64,000 nt of DNA, taken from assembly GCA_037447655.1 (NCBI GenBank), contig JBBHKE010003160.1, positions 188,001-252,000 on the forward strand. Direction: 5' to 3'. The position numbers and the translations under genes were made by a program. Positions 43,076-55,087 of the stretch are shown here, one piece after another. Source of the DNA: Zygnema cylindricum (lineage: Eukaryota > Streptophyta > Zygnematophyceae > Zygnematales > Zygnemataceae). Every line of letters starts with the position of its first letter. Position 1 is the stretch's first letter. Under the pieces are notes generated by a model that saw only the letters and a list, made by a program, of their open reading frames with translations, was not told the origin of the DNA and did not search any database.

Positions 43076-43552
43076 ATACGTGGCGAAATTACGTTGGATC
43101 ACGGCATCTCCGGGAATTACGGGACCGAATCCAGATATAACATGTGTCGACTTTTAGGCCATGTCGTGCAATATTTTTACAGAAAGTACATCGGCAGGTG
43201 TACTTTTGTGTAAAAAAGTGTATTATGATTGGCTTCGTACGTCTGAAGATAGAGCTTGTGAGAGAGATAGGACTTATAAAAAATTGGTAGATAAGACCCT
43301 CTGTCCGTGAGAGCTTCTGTACAAAAGGTCAAATTTGACCCTCCATAACTTACTGCTCAGGGGAGCAAATTCAAAGATTCTTTTTGCTATCTACTCAGGG
43401 AAACCTTGCCTTCACAGGGGTGAAGGTGGTCAGAGTTTTGTTTGCAAGGGTGGCAGTTATTCTTGTTGAAATACAAAGGGGTCAGGGTTATTTTAGAGGC
43501 TTCTTGGAAATTGTCCACTCTGAGGACTCATGGAGGTCTCAGAGTTTCTGGT

Positions 43553-44470
43553 TATTAGCCCACCCTCTAGGGTAACCATCTTTAATGGAATTGGCTTCAT
43601 ATACTAGGAAAGTATGATGATAGGAGCTCTATGCGAGATAAAGTTTTGGGGGATAGTGAGTGGACGAGTAGGGTGTCCATCAAGTCTTAGAGTCTCTCCA
43701 GGGTTTGGAGGAAGCAGATTCACAAGGAAAGCAGATCCATCTTCAACGGAGGAGACAAAGGAAGGAGAGGTGGTGGACAAAGCAACGGAGAAGGAGACGA
43801 CCTCAACAATAATAACTGGTTTAACATTCATATCACCTATTCTAAGGAACGAGGAGAATGATACTGATACCTGTGACTTCAACAATATGGCGGCAAAGCA
43901 CTTCATCCTCCGCCATCATACTAAAAGGCTTGCATGCCCTCATTTACAGGTAGAAAGGGCATTCAATCTATGGATGGCTCTCATAGAGATGTACCGAAGT
44001 GGTACGATTCAGCACCAACAGTTGGCTGATCAAAAAGTTAAAGAGTATGTATACAAAGGGGGGAAGATGTTGGATTCTTGCAATGAGCTTGCTACACTCT
44101 TCATGGAGTTAGAGAGTGCGGGAAAAGATTTTAGTGAAAAAGAAAAAGGCTAATTGTTTCCTAATGAAGTTACCCGATGAGTTCGAGAACATAGTCAACC
44201 ATGTGTAGGACTTGCAGGACTCAAGGTGGATATGGAACCCAGTGGTAGGGATGATTGTCGTACGGGAGAATACGATTGAGATCCAAAGGGGAGGAAAGAG
44301 TGGGCAAGCCCTGGCAACTGCGACCGATTAGAGGAATAAGGAGTCCCGGAAACCAGTCGGAAAATTTGGAGGGAGGGAGCAAAAAAATCAGATCGACCAG
44401 TCCGGACCAAGGACTCCCAAAGGTTTATGTCAATTTTGTAAGAAACCGGGGCACTATATGGCAGAGTGCA
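43553..44470 (+). pseudogene. Copia gag with CCHC box (family 1)
   Basis: The gag frame starts at the PBS, where ATG is now ATT, and runs PPSRVTIFNGIGFIY to a TAG at the YWES tryptophan. The open frame 43614-44153 covers most of gag, with sense TGG at FNLWMALIEMYRSG. A one-base shift near 44150 is followed by NCFLMKLPDEFENIVN, then QFCKKPGHYMAEC (about 44430-44470), the CCHC region with the first Cys in LCQFC. It is close to the gag at 60266-61178. Confidence 0.7.
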
Positions 44471-44503
44471 TTAAGCTAACCAATCTTCAGTAAAAAGAGG
44501 CGC

Positions 44504-45323
44504 ATGCCCGATGGAACCCCTAGAGGAAAGAAAAAGACCCTTGTGACACAAGTACATGAGGTGGAATCGGAGGACGAGGACGATGAGCTCCTATTGGATA
44601 AGGAGTTGGAGGCAAAAAACGAGGTCCAAATTCCACGAACGCAGAAATATGCTTACAATGGATTAAAAGGTGAAGCAGGCTGGATTATAGATTCAGGTGC
44701 TTCCATGCACATGTGTAAAGATAAGCACTTGTTATATAAAGTAAAGAAAGATTCCCACCATAGAGATACAGTACAGCATTGGGAGGATAGTCACTACTAC
44801 TTTTGTAGGAATGGTAGATCTGAAAGTGTTAGTAGATGGAAACACATCCATAGTAACATTCTTCGATGTATTGTTTATTCCGGAGATGAACAAAAACCTC
44901 ATCTCTACATGTGTATTAGATGATAAGGGTTTTTTTACTAGCACTAGGGAATGAGTCTTTACTGCTAGTTTTGAGGAGGATGTCTATTTCATTGCTGAGA
45001 AAGGTAGCCAAGGGATGGTTAGGCTAATTTTAAGTAATGAAACAAAGAAACTTTATTATAAAGGTGTTCATGACAATATAATGTGGCATTAAAGGCTTGG
45101 GCATGTGAATCTAGATAAGTTAAGCGAGATGAAAAAGATGGGAGTGGTGGAAGGTATTAAGTTCAGTGAGAGTGATAATATAAGTGATTGTAGTGGATGT
45201 GCTCAAAGTAAAGCATACAGACTACCTTTTCCCAAAACAACCACCTATAAGGGAGAAAAAAATATATATTTAGGACACACACATATTTGGGGAACGGCTA
45301 AAGTGCCCTCACTAGGGGGATGA
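44504..45323 (+). pseudogene. Copia protease and GAG-pre-integrase
   Basis: Frame 44504-44923: acidic linker VESEDEDDELLLDKELEAK, then WIIDSGASMHMCKDKH with intact D-S-G-A-S. After frame breaks, 45105-45323 encodes LDKLSEMKKMGVVEGIKF and CSGCAQSKAYRLPFPKT. The HX3H half has a stop at the WH(K)RLGH position (TAA at about 45090). Confidence 0.7.
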
Positions 45324-46290
45324 GATTTATGATGACTATCACTGATGATTGGTCTTGGTATTCCAGGGTGTATTTTTTGAAAAACAAGTCAGAAGCTCAG
45401 GATTTTTTTAAACAATATAAAGCATGGAGCGAAAAACACTATGAAACTCCAATCAAGAGAATAATGAGTGACAATGGTGGAGAGTATACTTCTAACCAAA
45501 TTGATGATATTCTAAGGGAAGATGGAGTCCAACACCAAAAGATAGTTCCAAAAAACCCGGAACAGAATGGGGTAGCTAAAAGGTTAAATAGAACACTAAG
45601 TGAGAGTGCTAGAAGTATGTTGTCAGATAAGAAGATAGGAAAAAGGTTTTGGGCAGAAACAATGAACTGTGCTAATTACCTCAAAAATAGAGATCTTACT
45701 TCAGCTATAAAAGATCAAACACCTTATGAGAGATGGACAGGCCAGAAACCAGATATATCTCACTTAAAGGTTTTTCGGCAGTCAAGTATTCAGTCTAGAT
45801 TTATATCGGTCTGATTGGAAGCTAGATCTTAAAGGAAAACCGGGATACTTATTAGGATATGATGAGGTTGTTAAAGGATATAGAGTTTATGATATAAAAA
45901 GGGAAGATATAATCTTGGTAAAGCATCTAGTAGTTATGGATGAAGGAAAGTCTGTGGATCCCTTCAAGTATACAAAGTCAGTAAAAATCAGATTTGAGTC
46001 AAAAAAATTCCAATGACTTTGAGCTTCCTAACTATCCAGGTTTTAGAGAAGTTCACATTCTTGTAGGTACAAATCAGACTGAAAAGGACTCAGCTGTGGA
46101 AACTCCAGTGACAACTCTTCTTGAAGCGAAAGACGTGGTGGAAATTGATTCGGAATCAAGGGATAGGGGAGAAGACGAGATTGCTCGAAAGAATCCACGA
46201 GAACCATCTATTCCGGCCTCTGATTTTGAGAGGGGAAGGAGAAGTAGCAAAAGATTACAAGAAAAATAGATTAATAAAAAGGTTACAATA
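45320..46290 (+). pseudogene. Copia integrase
   Basis: TDDWSWYSRVYFLKNKSE, MSDNGGEYTSNQIDD (second Asp), then NPEQNGVAKRLNRTLSE with Lys in place of the catalytic Glu (usual VAERLNRT). FWAETMNCANYLKNRDLTSA and TPYERWTGQKPDISHLKVF follow. The frame shifts at about 45790; the integrase C-terminus (KGKPGYLLGYDEVVKGYRVYD) and an acidic linker to RT (45994-46269) follow. Confidence 0.7.
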
Positions 46291-46329
46291 CTATCTCATA
46301 AAGATGAACCTCAGACTTATAGAGAGGCG

Positions 46330-46849
46330 ATGACCTGTTCAGAAAGGAACTGGTGGAAGACAACCATCAATAAGGAGATGGCCTCAATTATGGCAACCGA
46401 TACTTGGGAGCTGGTGGATTGTTCACCTAACCGATAACCAATAATTGGTTGTAAGTGGGTTTTTAAATTAAAACTAAACCCAAATAACACGATAGAGCGC
46501 TACAAGGCCCGATTAGTGGCAAAGGGATTTACACAAAAAAAGGGAATTAACTTCGATGAAACCTTTGCCCCGGTCTTCAGATTTCCCTCTCTCTGTATAC
46601 TTCTTACTGTGGCAGCAGCGGAAGACATGGAGGTGCACCAGATGGATATCAAGACAACCTTTTTGCATGGAGATTTGGAAAAGGAGGTTTTCATGCGACA
46701 ACATGAAGGATTTTTAGAGGTAGGAGAGGAGAGGAAGGTATGCAGGCTGATTAAATCTCTTTACGGTTTGAAACAGGCGCCTCGACACTGTAATAAGAAA
46801 CTTGATGAGTTTCTTACCGGTCTGGGATATATCTGGATGAGCTCAGATC
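46330..46849 (+). pseudogene. Copia reverse transcriptase, first half
   Basis: WWKTTINKEMASIMATDTWEL, KWVFKLKLNPNNTIERYKAR, LVAKGFTQKKGINFDETFAP, the catalytic Asp in HQMDIKTTFLHGDLEKEV, and LYGLKQAPRHCNKKLDEFL. The sequence breaks at GLGYIWMSSDH before the YVDD motif, where an LTR fragment in the opposite orientation begins. A TAA lies near 46435 before the KWVF motif. Confidence 0.75.
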
Positions 46850-47262
46850 ACTCTCACAGACTGTATCTACTGATGTACGGAACCTATCAGAATACAGTTC
46901 CGTACGCAAAAGTACAGCTGCCGGTGTACTTTATGTAAGGACATTGTACGACATGGCCTAAATGTCCACACGTGGAATGTCCGGATTCGCTCCTTTAATC
47001 CTCGGAGATGCCGCGCTCCAATGTAACATCGCCACGCGTCATCCAATGTGGCGATGCCCACAAACCGCCGAATTCTTCTTCCGCGATCTCGGCACTAATT
47101 CCGGCTGTCCGATTAAACTCGCATTTGATCATAGCCGTAATAAATACATGCGCGGTATTTGTTTCGCTTACGAAATCAATGCGCGGTATTGATTTCTTAT
47201 CCGTACCGCAATTCGTACTTTTACACTACCATATCTATGTATCCCGTTAACAGTTATAACTT
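46850..47262 (-). repeat. Family-1 LTR fragment, inverted
   Basis: About 410 bp matching the middle of the minus-oriented LTRs (compare 49806-50215), including the palindrome at 46901-46938 and the ATGCCGCGCTCCAATGTAAC block. It is truncated at both ends, joined to plus-strand RT on the left and minus-strand integrase on the right. Confidence 0.75.
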
Positions 47263-48450
47263 CTAATTAGACCGATCTGTATCTAGACTGAATACTTGAC
47301 TACCGAAAACCTTAAAGTGAGATATGTTTGGTTTCCCGCCTGTCCATCTCTTATAAGGTGTTTGATCTTTTAAAGCTGAAGTAAGAACTCTATTTTTGAG
47401 GTAATTAGCACAGTTCATTCATTCTTCCCAAAACCATTTTCCTATCTTCTTATCTGACAACATACTTCTAGCACTATCACTTAGTGTTCTATTTAACCTT
47501 TCAGCTACCCCATTTTGTTCCGGGTTTTTTGGAATTGTCTTTTGGTGGTGGACTCCATCTTCCCACAAAAAATCCTCAAACTGGTTAGAAGTATACTCTC
47601 CACCATTGTCACTCCTTACTCTCTTGATTGGAGTTTCATGGAGTTTTTCGCTCCATGCTTTATATTGTCTAAAACAATCTTGAGCTTCTGACTTGTTTTT
47701 CAAAAAATACACCTTGGAATATTGAGACCAATCATTAGTGATAGTCATTATAAATCTCTTCCCCCCCAGGTGAGGGCACTTTAGCTGGTCACCAAATATC
47801 TGTCTGTACTAAATCTAGAATTTTTTCTCCCTTATAGGTGGCTGTTTTGCGAAAAGGTAATCTGTGTGCTTTACCTTGGGCATATCCACTTCAATCACTT
47901 ATATTATAACTATCACTGAATTGAATCCCTTCCACCACTCCCATCTTTTTCATCTCTCTTAAATTATCTAGATTCACATGCCCAAGCCTCTTATGCCACA
48001 TCATAATATCATGAACACCAACATAATAAAGTTTCTTTGTTTCATTACTTATAATCAGCCTAAACATCCCTTGGCTACCTTTCTCAGCAATGAAATAGAA
48101 ATCCTCCTCAAAACTAGCAGTAAAGACTCATTCCATAGTGCTAGTAAAAAAACCCTTATCATCTAATACACATGTAGAGATGAGGTTTTTGTTCAGCTCC
48201 GGAATAAACAATACATCAAAAAATGTTACTATGGATGTCTTTCCATCTACTAACACTTTCAGATCTACCATTCCTACTAAAGTAGTAGTGACTATCCTCC
48301 CTTCCCCGTACTTTATCTCTATGGTGGGAATCTTTCTTTACTTTATTGAACAGGTGCTTATCCTTACACATGTACATGGAAGCACCTGAATCTATAATCC
48401 AGCCTGCTTCACCTTTCAATCCATTGTAAGCACATTTCTGCCTTCGTCGA
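47263..48450 (-). pseudogene. Copia protease, pre-integrase and integrase core (inverted copy)
   Basis: 48419-48216: WIIDSGASMYMCKDKHLF (intact protease motif). About 48000-47880: pre-integrase with WHKRLGHVNLD and a damaged CX2C. 47748-47419: TNDWSQYSKVYF, RSDNGGEYTSNQFEDF and NPEQNGVAERLNRTLSDSARSM, with the second Asp and catalytic Glu both present. Frames are broken between these blocks, and integrase is truncated after KKIGKWFWEE. Confidence 0.7.
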
Positions 48451-48454
48451 ATTT

Positions 48455-49527
48455 CGACCTCGTTTTTTGCCTCCTACTCCTCATCCAATAGGAGCTTATC
48501 GTCCTCGTCCTCCGATTCCACCTCATGTACTTGTGTCACAAGAGTCTTTTTCTTTCCTCTTGGGGTTCCACCGGGCTGCCCCTCCTTTAACCGAAGCTCG
48601 GTTTGCTTAGTGCACTCTGCCATATAATGCCCCTGTTTCTTACAAAAATGACATAAACCTTTGGGAGCCCTTGGTCTGAACTCGTCGGTCTGATTTTTAT
48701 GCTCCCTCCCCCCATAGTTTCCGGTCGGTTTCCTGGAATCCTTGTTCCTCTAATCGGTCGTAGTTCCCAGGGCTTGCCCACTCTTTCCTCCCCTCCGGAT
48801 CTCAATTGTATTCTCCCGAACGAGAATCATCCCTACCACTAAGTTCCAGATCCACCTTGAGTCCGGCAAGTCCTACACACGGTTGACTATGTTCTCAAAC
48901 TCATCGGGTAACTTCATCAGTAAACAATTAACCTTTTCTTTTTCACTATAATCTTTTCTTGCCCTCTCTAGCTCCTTGAAGAGTGTAGAAAGCTCATTGC
49001 AAAAATCCAACATCTTCCCCGCTTTGTATACATACTGTTTAACTTTTTGATCAGCCAACTGTTGTTTCTGAATTGTACCACTTCGGTACACCTCTATGAG
49101 AGCCATCTAAAGATCGGATGCCCTTTCTACCTGCAAATAAGGACATGCAAGTCCTTGAGTGAAATGGCTTAGGATGAAGTGCTTTGGCGCCATATTGTAG
49201 AAGTCCCAGGTTTCAGTATCATTCTCCTCATTCCTCGGAATAGGTGACATTAATGTCAAAGTTGTTATTGGTGTGGTCGTCTCCATCTGCTTTCCTTTGT
49301 CCACCACCTCTCCTTCCTTTGTTTCGTTTGTTGAAGGTGGATCCTTTTTCTTGGTGAATCTGCTTCCTCCAAACCCTGGAGGGATTCCAAGATTTGATGG
49401 ACGCCCCAACCGTCCACTCACTATCCCCCAAAACCAATTTTCGCATAGAGCTCCTATCATCATACTTTCCTAATATATCAAGCCAGTTCCATTAAAGATT
49501 AGTACCCTAGAGGGTGGGCCCATAACG
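48455..49527 (-). pseudogene. Copia gag (inverted copy)
   Basis: The frame begins at the ATG inside the PBS-like CGTTATGGGCCCACC (49513-49527): MGPPSRVLIFNGTGLIY, then TAG at the YWES tryptophan. The open frame 49463-49107 ends with TAG at DLWMAL; 49106-48873 continues MALIEVYRSGTI and LMKLPDEFENIVN. 48805-48587 covers the knuckle region. Confidence 0.7.
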
Positions 49528-50595
49528 TGAAACTGTGAGACCTCCATAAGTCCTCAGAGTGAACAGCTTCTAAGAAGCCTCTAAGATTACTCTGACCCCT
49601 TTGTTTTTTAGCAAGAACAACTGCCACCCTGGCAGACAACAACTCTAACCACCTTCACCCCTGTGAAAGGAAGACTCCCTTGAGTTGATAGAAAAAAGAA
49701 TATCTGAATTTGCTCCCCTGAGCACTAAGTTATGGAGGGTCAAAGTTGACCTTTTGTACAAAAGCTCTCTGGGAGAGGGGGTCCTATCTTCTAATTTTTC
49801 TAAGTCCTATCTCTCTCACAGACTCTATCTACTGATGTACGGAACTAATCAGATTACAGTTCTGTACGCAAAAGTATAGCTGCCGGTGTACTTTATGTAC
49901 GGACACTGTACGACATGGCCTAAATGTCGACACGTGGTATGTCCGAATTCGCTCCTTTAATCCTCGGAGATGCCGCGCTCCAATGTAACATCGCCACGTG
50001 TCATCCGATGTGGTGATGACCACAAACCGCGGAAGTCCTCTTCCGCGATCTTGGCGTTAATTCTGGCAGTCCCATTAAATTCACATTAAATCGTAGCCGT
50101 AAAAAATATATGTGCGGTATTCGTTTCGATAAAGAAATAAATGCGCGGTATTCGTTTCTTATTTGTACCGTAATCCGTACTTTAACATTACTGGATCTAT
50201 GTCTCCCGTAAAACTGTTTCAGTTAAATAAACTATCCTACGTTTTAATGTTTAAGTAATTATCAAACCCTATACTACTCAACACTATGTCTAAACTTAAC
50301 GGTTAAGACTACCGGCTAACGACTGCTTAACGTTCGGCAGGCTCCAGGATCAAATCCTAGGGTAAACACATATTCTTTTAGTTTATAACCCAACGGTAAA
50401 TAAACTAATATATATATTTCCCGTAAACCTCTGGATAGCCTACGTAGCAATGGCTCTAGCTTCCTCTCCAACTTCTCAGTGACTGCGACAAGTTTGAGAG
50501 TTTGGAGAGAGAAGTTAGAGGTAGACTGCCTCGGCTTCTTTCTATGTTTCTATTTAGATCTAGAAAATACTTTAAACAAACCATTAATTTCTACA
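49528..50595 (-). repeat. Family-1 LTR (5' LTR of inverted copy)
   Basis: Minus-strand start TGTAGAAATTAATGG at 50595 and end GTTTCA at 49528, 1068 bp. It contains the palindrome (49864-49902) and a tRNA-like antisense block (50291-50370, with AGGATCAAATCC). Confidence 0.8.
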
Positions 50596-50771
50596 CATTA
50601 GACTTAGCTTTGTAAGAGAGAAAGTAGAAAACTAAATAATCAGTTTAGAGTACCGACCACATAGCGAGATGGTAGCAGATATGATGACCAAACTTGTGAC
50701 TTTCCTTCAGCTAATTTAATGCAAGGAGAAGTGTGGTCTAAAATTAAAGATTGACTAGAAAATAAGGGGAG
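50596..50771 (+). pseudogene. Copia RNase H tail and polypurine tract
   Basis: The plus strand encodes IRLSFVREKVEN and MVADMMTK, the end of the copia RNase H domain. The next bases include AATAAGGGGAG (50761-50771), the polypurine tract directly before the LTR. Probably the far end of the element starting at 43076. Confidence 0.7.
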
Positions 50772-51835
50772 TGTAGAAATTGATGGTCCTTTTAAGTATT
50801 ATCTAGGTCTAAATAGAAATATTGAAAGAAGCTGAAGCAGTCTATCTCTAACTTCTCTCTCCAACTCCCACACTTGTCGCAGTAACTGAAAAGTTGGAGA
50901 GAAAGCTAGAGCCATGGCTACATAAGCTATCCAGATGTTTACGGGAAATAGATTAGTTGATTTATTCAATGGTATTTTATTTACTAAAAGGATTAGTGAT
51001 GCAACTAGAATTTGATCCTGGTACCTGCCGGACGTCAGGCAGCCGGTAGGCGATAACTGTATCTGTTAGGTCTAGAGCTAATGATAAATACTATAGGGTT
51101 TGATATTTATTTAAACATTACCACGTAGGATATTTCATTTAAGGGAAACTGCTTACGAAATACATAGATTCAGTTATGTAGAAGTACGGATTAGGGTACG
51201 AATAAGGAACAAGTACCGCGCCATTTTTTCTTTAAACGAAACAAATACCGCGTAAGGATTTATGACGGCTCCGATTGAAATTTGCATTCAATCGGACGGC
51301 CGGGAAGAAAGCCAATATCGCGCAAGAGAATCTCGGCGATTTGTGGTCATCGCCACATCGGATGACACATGGCGAAATTGCGTTGGATCGCGGCATCTCC
51401 GGGAATTACGGGACCGAATCCGAATATGACATGTGTCGACTATTAGGCCATGTCGTACAATATCCGTACAGAAAGTAGCTGTACTTTTGTGTACAGAACT
51501 ATAGTATGATTGGCTCCCTATGTCAGTAGATAGAGTCTGTGAGAGAGATAGGACTTAGAAAAATTTGTAGATAGGACCCTCTCTCCCAGAGAGCTTTTGT
51601 ACAAAAGGTCAACATTGACCCTCCAGAACTTACTGCTCGAGGAGCAAATTCAGAGATTCTTTTTTCTATCGACTCAAGGGAGTCTTGCCTTCACACGGGT
51701 GAAGGTGGTCAGAGATTTTGTCTTCCAGGGTGGCAGCTATTATTGTTGTAACTCAAAGGGGTCAGAGTTATCCTAGAGGCTTCTTGCAAGTTGTCTTTTG
51801 TGAGGACCTATGGAGGTCTCAGAGTTTCACGCATT
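50772..51835 (+). repeat. Family-1 LTR (3' LTR)
   Basis: Begins TGTAGAAATTGATGG and ends CAGAGTTTCA at 51835, 1064 bp. Palindrome arms at 51460-51500; tRNA-like block antisense at 51003-51075. It is followed directly by the remnant of another retroelement. Confidence 0.8.
51003..51075 (-). other. tRNA-like segment antisense in LTR
   Basis: On the minus strand an A-box-like half is followed by the GGCAGGTACCAGGATCAAAT B-box-like end. It is in the same position and orientation relative to the LTR as in sister copies. Confidence 0.4.
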
Positions 51836-51837
51836 TG

Positions 51838-54112
51838 AAGAAATTTCAGAAAATTCACTTTCGGTTTCTGTTTGAAACATAAACACGAGGGGGTCCTTGG
51901 TGATTCTAAGGACCGGCTCCGTGGTACCTGCTGAAGTTAGTAACCTTGTGGTTGTGGGTTACAGCTTGTCTGCCGTGAGGCCAAGCTTCAACGCAAATCC
52001 GGATCGGAGGATCACGGATTTGGCTCTGGTGTCCATGGGAGGGAGGGAAGGTGCGACACCATTCATTGTGAATGAGTGTCGGCTGTTATCAAAAAAGGTG
52101 ATGTGAGGATCTAACTTGCTACGTTTATCCGCTGAAATTGCCTGGATTGCCGTCAGATTGCGATTTAGTTGCAACGCGCGTAAAGCGACTGCCAGAAGGA
52201 CCTCACCCGTATTAGGAGAGGGTTTGGGCACGTCCTCAATCATGGCTAAAAGAATGCTCAACCGTTCTTTGACGCGATGAGCATCTTGGTTTGTACTATC
52301 CAAGATTGTAAGTGCTTCAGCTGTGATAGCTGAAGTCGTTTTTGGAAAAGGAGAGAGAGGTTCTTTCTCAGAAGATATTGGAATACAAGAGTTTGATGTT
52401 TTTCCTAATCGATTATGATCCAGCGAGCCTTGGTTAAACGCGCCTGCTCGTTGTTGGATTGTGAAATCCCGAAGGGTTCGACCGGCCAGTGTTGGCATGT
52501 GAACGACCGTACGGGCCATTCTGGTAAACAATGGCTTCATCTCCTCCATGAAAGCAGCAAATTGTTCCTTCATCATAGCTGCCATAGTAGCTTGCAGTTC
52601 CATCTTTTCTCACTCTACGGGAAATTCTAGGAGGAGTAGATTCTTTCTCGGTCTCCTTAGGCGGAGTGATCGGCTTTGCGGAACGGGCGGGAATACCCCC
52701 ATTCTTGATTTGATTTTGATATGAGAACTCTGAGTTTTTAATATGGCATCGATAGGCATAGTATCCCATCTGCTAACAGTGAGTGAATGTGGCCGTCTTA
52801 TGTGGACACATACGAGCCTCATGCTCTGTTTCCCCGCAACGAAAATATAATCTGTTTCCAGGGTTAAACGGTGGGCATCTCATATTCAACCGCATATTGG
52901 GCGGCGTGGTCAAAGGTAAATTTCAAGCCGTATGTCTGCGTAACATGACTTTGGATAAATCGTTTTGAGTGATCAAGAAACTGTGCAACAAATTTTTGGA
53001 CTGCTTTCGCATTGGACATTAAATCTGGTAAGGCTTCCGGTAGCGTCTCCATACGGGCACATAAAGCGGGGGCGGTTCCACCCGGTTTACGTTTGAAGTT
53101 CATCACTTCTTTCAATTGATCCGGATTTTGCATTCGATACTCTGCTTCTAGGAGATCGAACATGACAGAAAGGGGATCTCGCAACAGAATCGTCATCCCT
53201 AATCGTGCTAGGACAGCAGCACGCGCAGCCACAGCATATTGCCGAGGAATTTCCTGGACAGCGGGAACTAGGACATTACCTTGGGCATCTAGGACCTCAG
53301 GAAAAGCGGCCTGAAATGGGATATCCACTTGTCCTATGACCTCTGGTGTGCCAGCGAAACGAGGAGAAAATTCTATCATCGCGAGTATACTATTATACTT
53401 CTAGGAATATAAGGTGAGAGCCGAACCTTTAAGTTAACGACCAAGGAGAGAGAATGCTACACGAAGATCAAATCGATCTGATAGCGAAATGCCAAATCGC
53501 GCATTTTGGTATCACACAGCATACGGAAATGAGATAAGGACATTGTATGTTTCATCCCTGAAAAACAAAATAACATTGTTCTCATGGGGCCCTCCGAGGA
53601 GGAAGCAATGTCACCGACTAGGGTGTACAAAGACGGGACCAAAATGAGACTAGGAAAAGACCAAAAAGAGAGGGAACCAGAAATGGATTCCTCGAAACCT
53701 TTGTCATCAATTTCCTCTACAGATAGCGTAGAGGAGATAGATGACAAAGAAGAGACGGATGTGAGTCCTGATTGGAAAGACGGATTTCTCGATACCGAAA
53801 TTGAAAATAAAGGAGAATGAGGTAGACTCGCTAGATCCGTTTGGTCTACAAGTGATTGGCGGAATACAACACCACTACGAGTAGACCCGGGACGAAAATT
53901 AAGATTGTTCCAATCGGTGGCCATAAAAGGAAAATGGGAACCACGACGACGGGGTTATGAACACGATCTATCCGAAATGGAACAAGTGAGAACCACACCA
54001 AACACGTAGGCAACAATCTCAAATAGTCTCTAGCAAGGCCGCGATGGCCAGATCTAATCAAGAAGTCGCTTTTACCGAAACCTCTACCTTGCAAACGAGT
54101 GGGGAAGGCCAA
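51838..54112 (-). pseudogene. Gag and protease remnant of another LTR retroelement
   Basis: Minus-strand frames in order: an S-rich N-terminus (53924, MATDWNNLNFRPGSTRSGVV), a capsid-like part (53379-52864) with EVMNFKRKPGGTAPALCARM, AVQKFVAQFLDHSKRF and HVTQTYGLKFTF, a degenerate knuckle RCGETEHEARMC (first Cys lost, about 52815-52860), a proline-rich stretch (52769-52620), a helical segment (52603-52150), and a protease-like end MDTRAKSVILRSGFALKLGL (about 52000) with D-T-R-A where D-T-G-A is expected. It is not related to the gag at 258-2017 at motif level. No RT is visible; the element is truncated by the LTR ending at 51835. I cannot assign a family. Confidence 0.6.
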
Positions 54113-54740
54113 AGAGCCAGATCAATAAAAGCAAAAAATTGCTAAACAAGCACCCGGAGGTGCAGATCTAAAGCTCCACAGGCAGAAAATAGTTCTATCC
54201 AAGGCCACCAATGGCCAGATCTAACCAGAAAATTCCACGCAAAACATACAACAGGAAAAACACAAGCCACTCACGGCCAAATGGCAAGCATAGAAAGCGT
54301 TAAAAATGTAGATGCTCAATACAATTGGGTCAAATTGAACCCAATCGACTCACGTACCCTCTTAGCGATCACCGAACTATCCTAACACGCGTCTGCACCC
54401 GCACGGCATCGTAATACGTACACAGAACCTTTAATAATCTGGTGATTATCAAAGGTGAACCGTAGCTGATTGCTACAAGTGGGGCATTACAGAGCCTCAA
54501 AGGGTGAATCCGCTAGGCAGTCTGCCCGTATAATTTCCAAATAATCGTGTGAAACACCACACCTTAACAATGCAGATTACGAACGAAAACTGAATGCGAA
54601 TCCAAAATGTGAAGCCACGAGGATCTCCGTATGGTGCATGACCGGGAAAGGAAGACTAAAATTATCGGAAAAGATAGTATAAGTCACATAGCAAGTTAGA
54701 ATCAGGTTAGCAGCATCCCAAACCCGAATTCTGCAGACTA
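54113..54740. other. Unassigned segment 5' of the gag remnant
   Basis: No gene is seen. GGCCAGATCTAA-type words recur at 54047 and 54212, perhaps a diverged repeat. It could be the untranslated leader of the adjacent retroelement. Confidence 0.4.
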
Positions 54741-54820
54741 ACTCTAAAATCTGCAACCAAACCCTAAAATCTGCAACCAAACCCTAAAATCTGCGACCAA
54801 ACCCTAAAATCTGCCACAAA
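54741..54820. repeat. 20-bp tandem repeat with telomere-like CCCTAAA
   Basis: Four units of ACCCTAAAATCTGCAACCAA, with substitutions in the last. Each contains CCCTAAA, the plant telomere heptamer complement, but the unit is 20 bp and the array is short. Confidence 0.8.
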
Positions 54821-55077
54821 TTTAGACCTAAAAAACCTAAAATAGAGTGGCAGCAAGGTGGGGGACAGAAATAAGATAGAGGGAAAACACCAAAGAACTA
54901 AATTGAAAAAACAAACAAAAGTATTTTCAAGGTACAAATTTTAGATATATATCAATTTTTTTATCATTTTTTTTTTCAAAGGCAAAACTGAAAAAAAAAC
55001 CAGTTTAGAAGAAATATGATTACAACTTGTAAAAAGAAAAACTTGGATCAAAACTAGGTGAGAGAAAATTAAAAAAT
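54821..55077. other. AT-rich segment before the gap
   Basis: Poly-A/T-rich sequence; nothing recognised. It ends at the assembly gap. Confidence 0.5.
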
Positions 55078-55087
55078 NNNNNNNNNN
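55078..55087. other. Assembly gap (10 N)
   Basis: Ten N interrupt the gag of the family-1 copia that begins at 55810. The adjacent sequence on the left is unrelated, so the join is uncertain. Confidence 0.99.

Larger units (their letters stand above)
43076..46849 (+). mobile_element. Family-1 copia, left part (plus strand)
   Basis: A partial LTR (43076-43549, 3' portion only), PBS-like GGTTATTAGCCCACC (43550-43564), gag, protease, pre-integrase, integrase and the first half of reverse transcriptase to about 46845. There it meets an inverted LTR fragment. Its missing end (RNase H tail and 3' LTR) probably corresponds to 50596-51835 on the far side of the inverted insertion. Confidence 0.75.
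47263..50595 (-). mobile_element. Family-1 copia, inverted copy, internally deleted
   Basis: Minus strand: 5' LTR (50595-49528), PBS, gag, protease, pre-integrase and integrase to about 47263. RT and RNase H are deleted, and the LTR fragment 47262-46850 follows. It is inverted relative to the copy at 43076-46849, with which it forms a large inverted repeat. Confidence 0.8.

Noticed and set aside
38669-43080. Target-site duplication of the gag-only element
   Set aside because: Flanks AATTG and ATACG do not match, so no duplication is claimed.
53584-53820. Plus-strand 78-codon frame rich in Glu/Lys/Ser
   Set aside because: Opposite to the serine-rich N-terminal part of the minus-strand gag remnant; the minus-strand frame fits the flanking gag order better.
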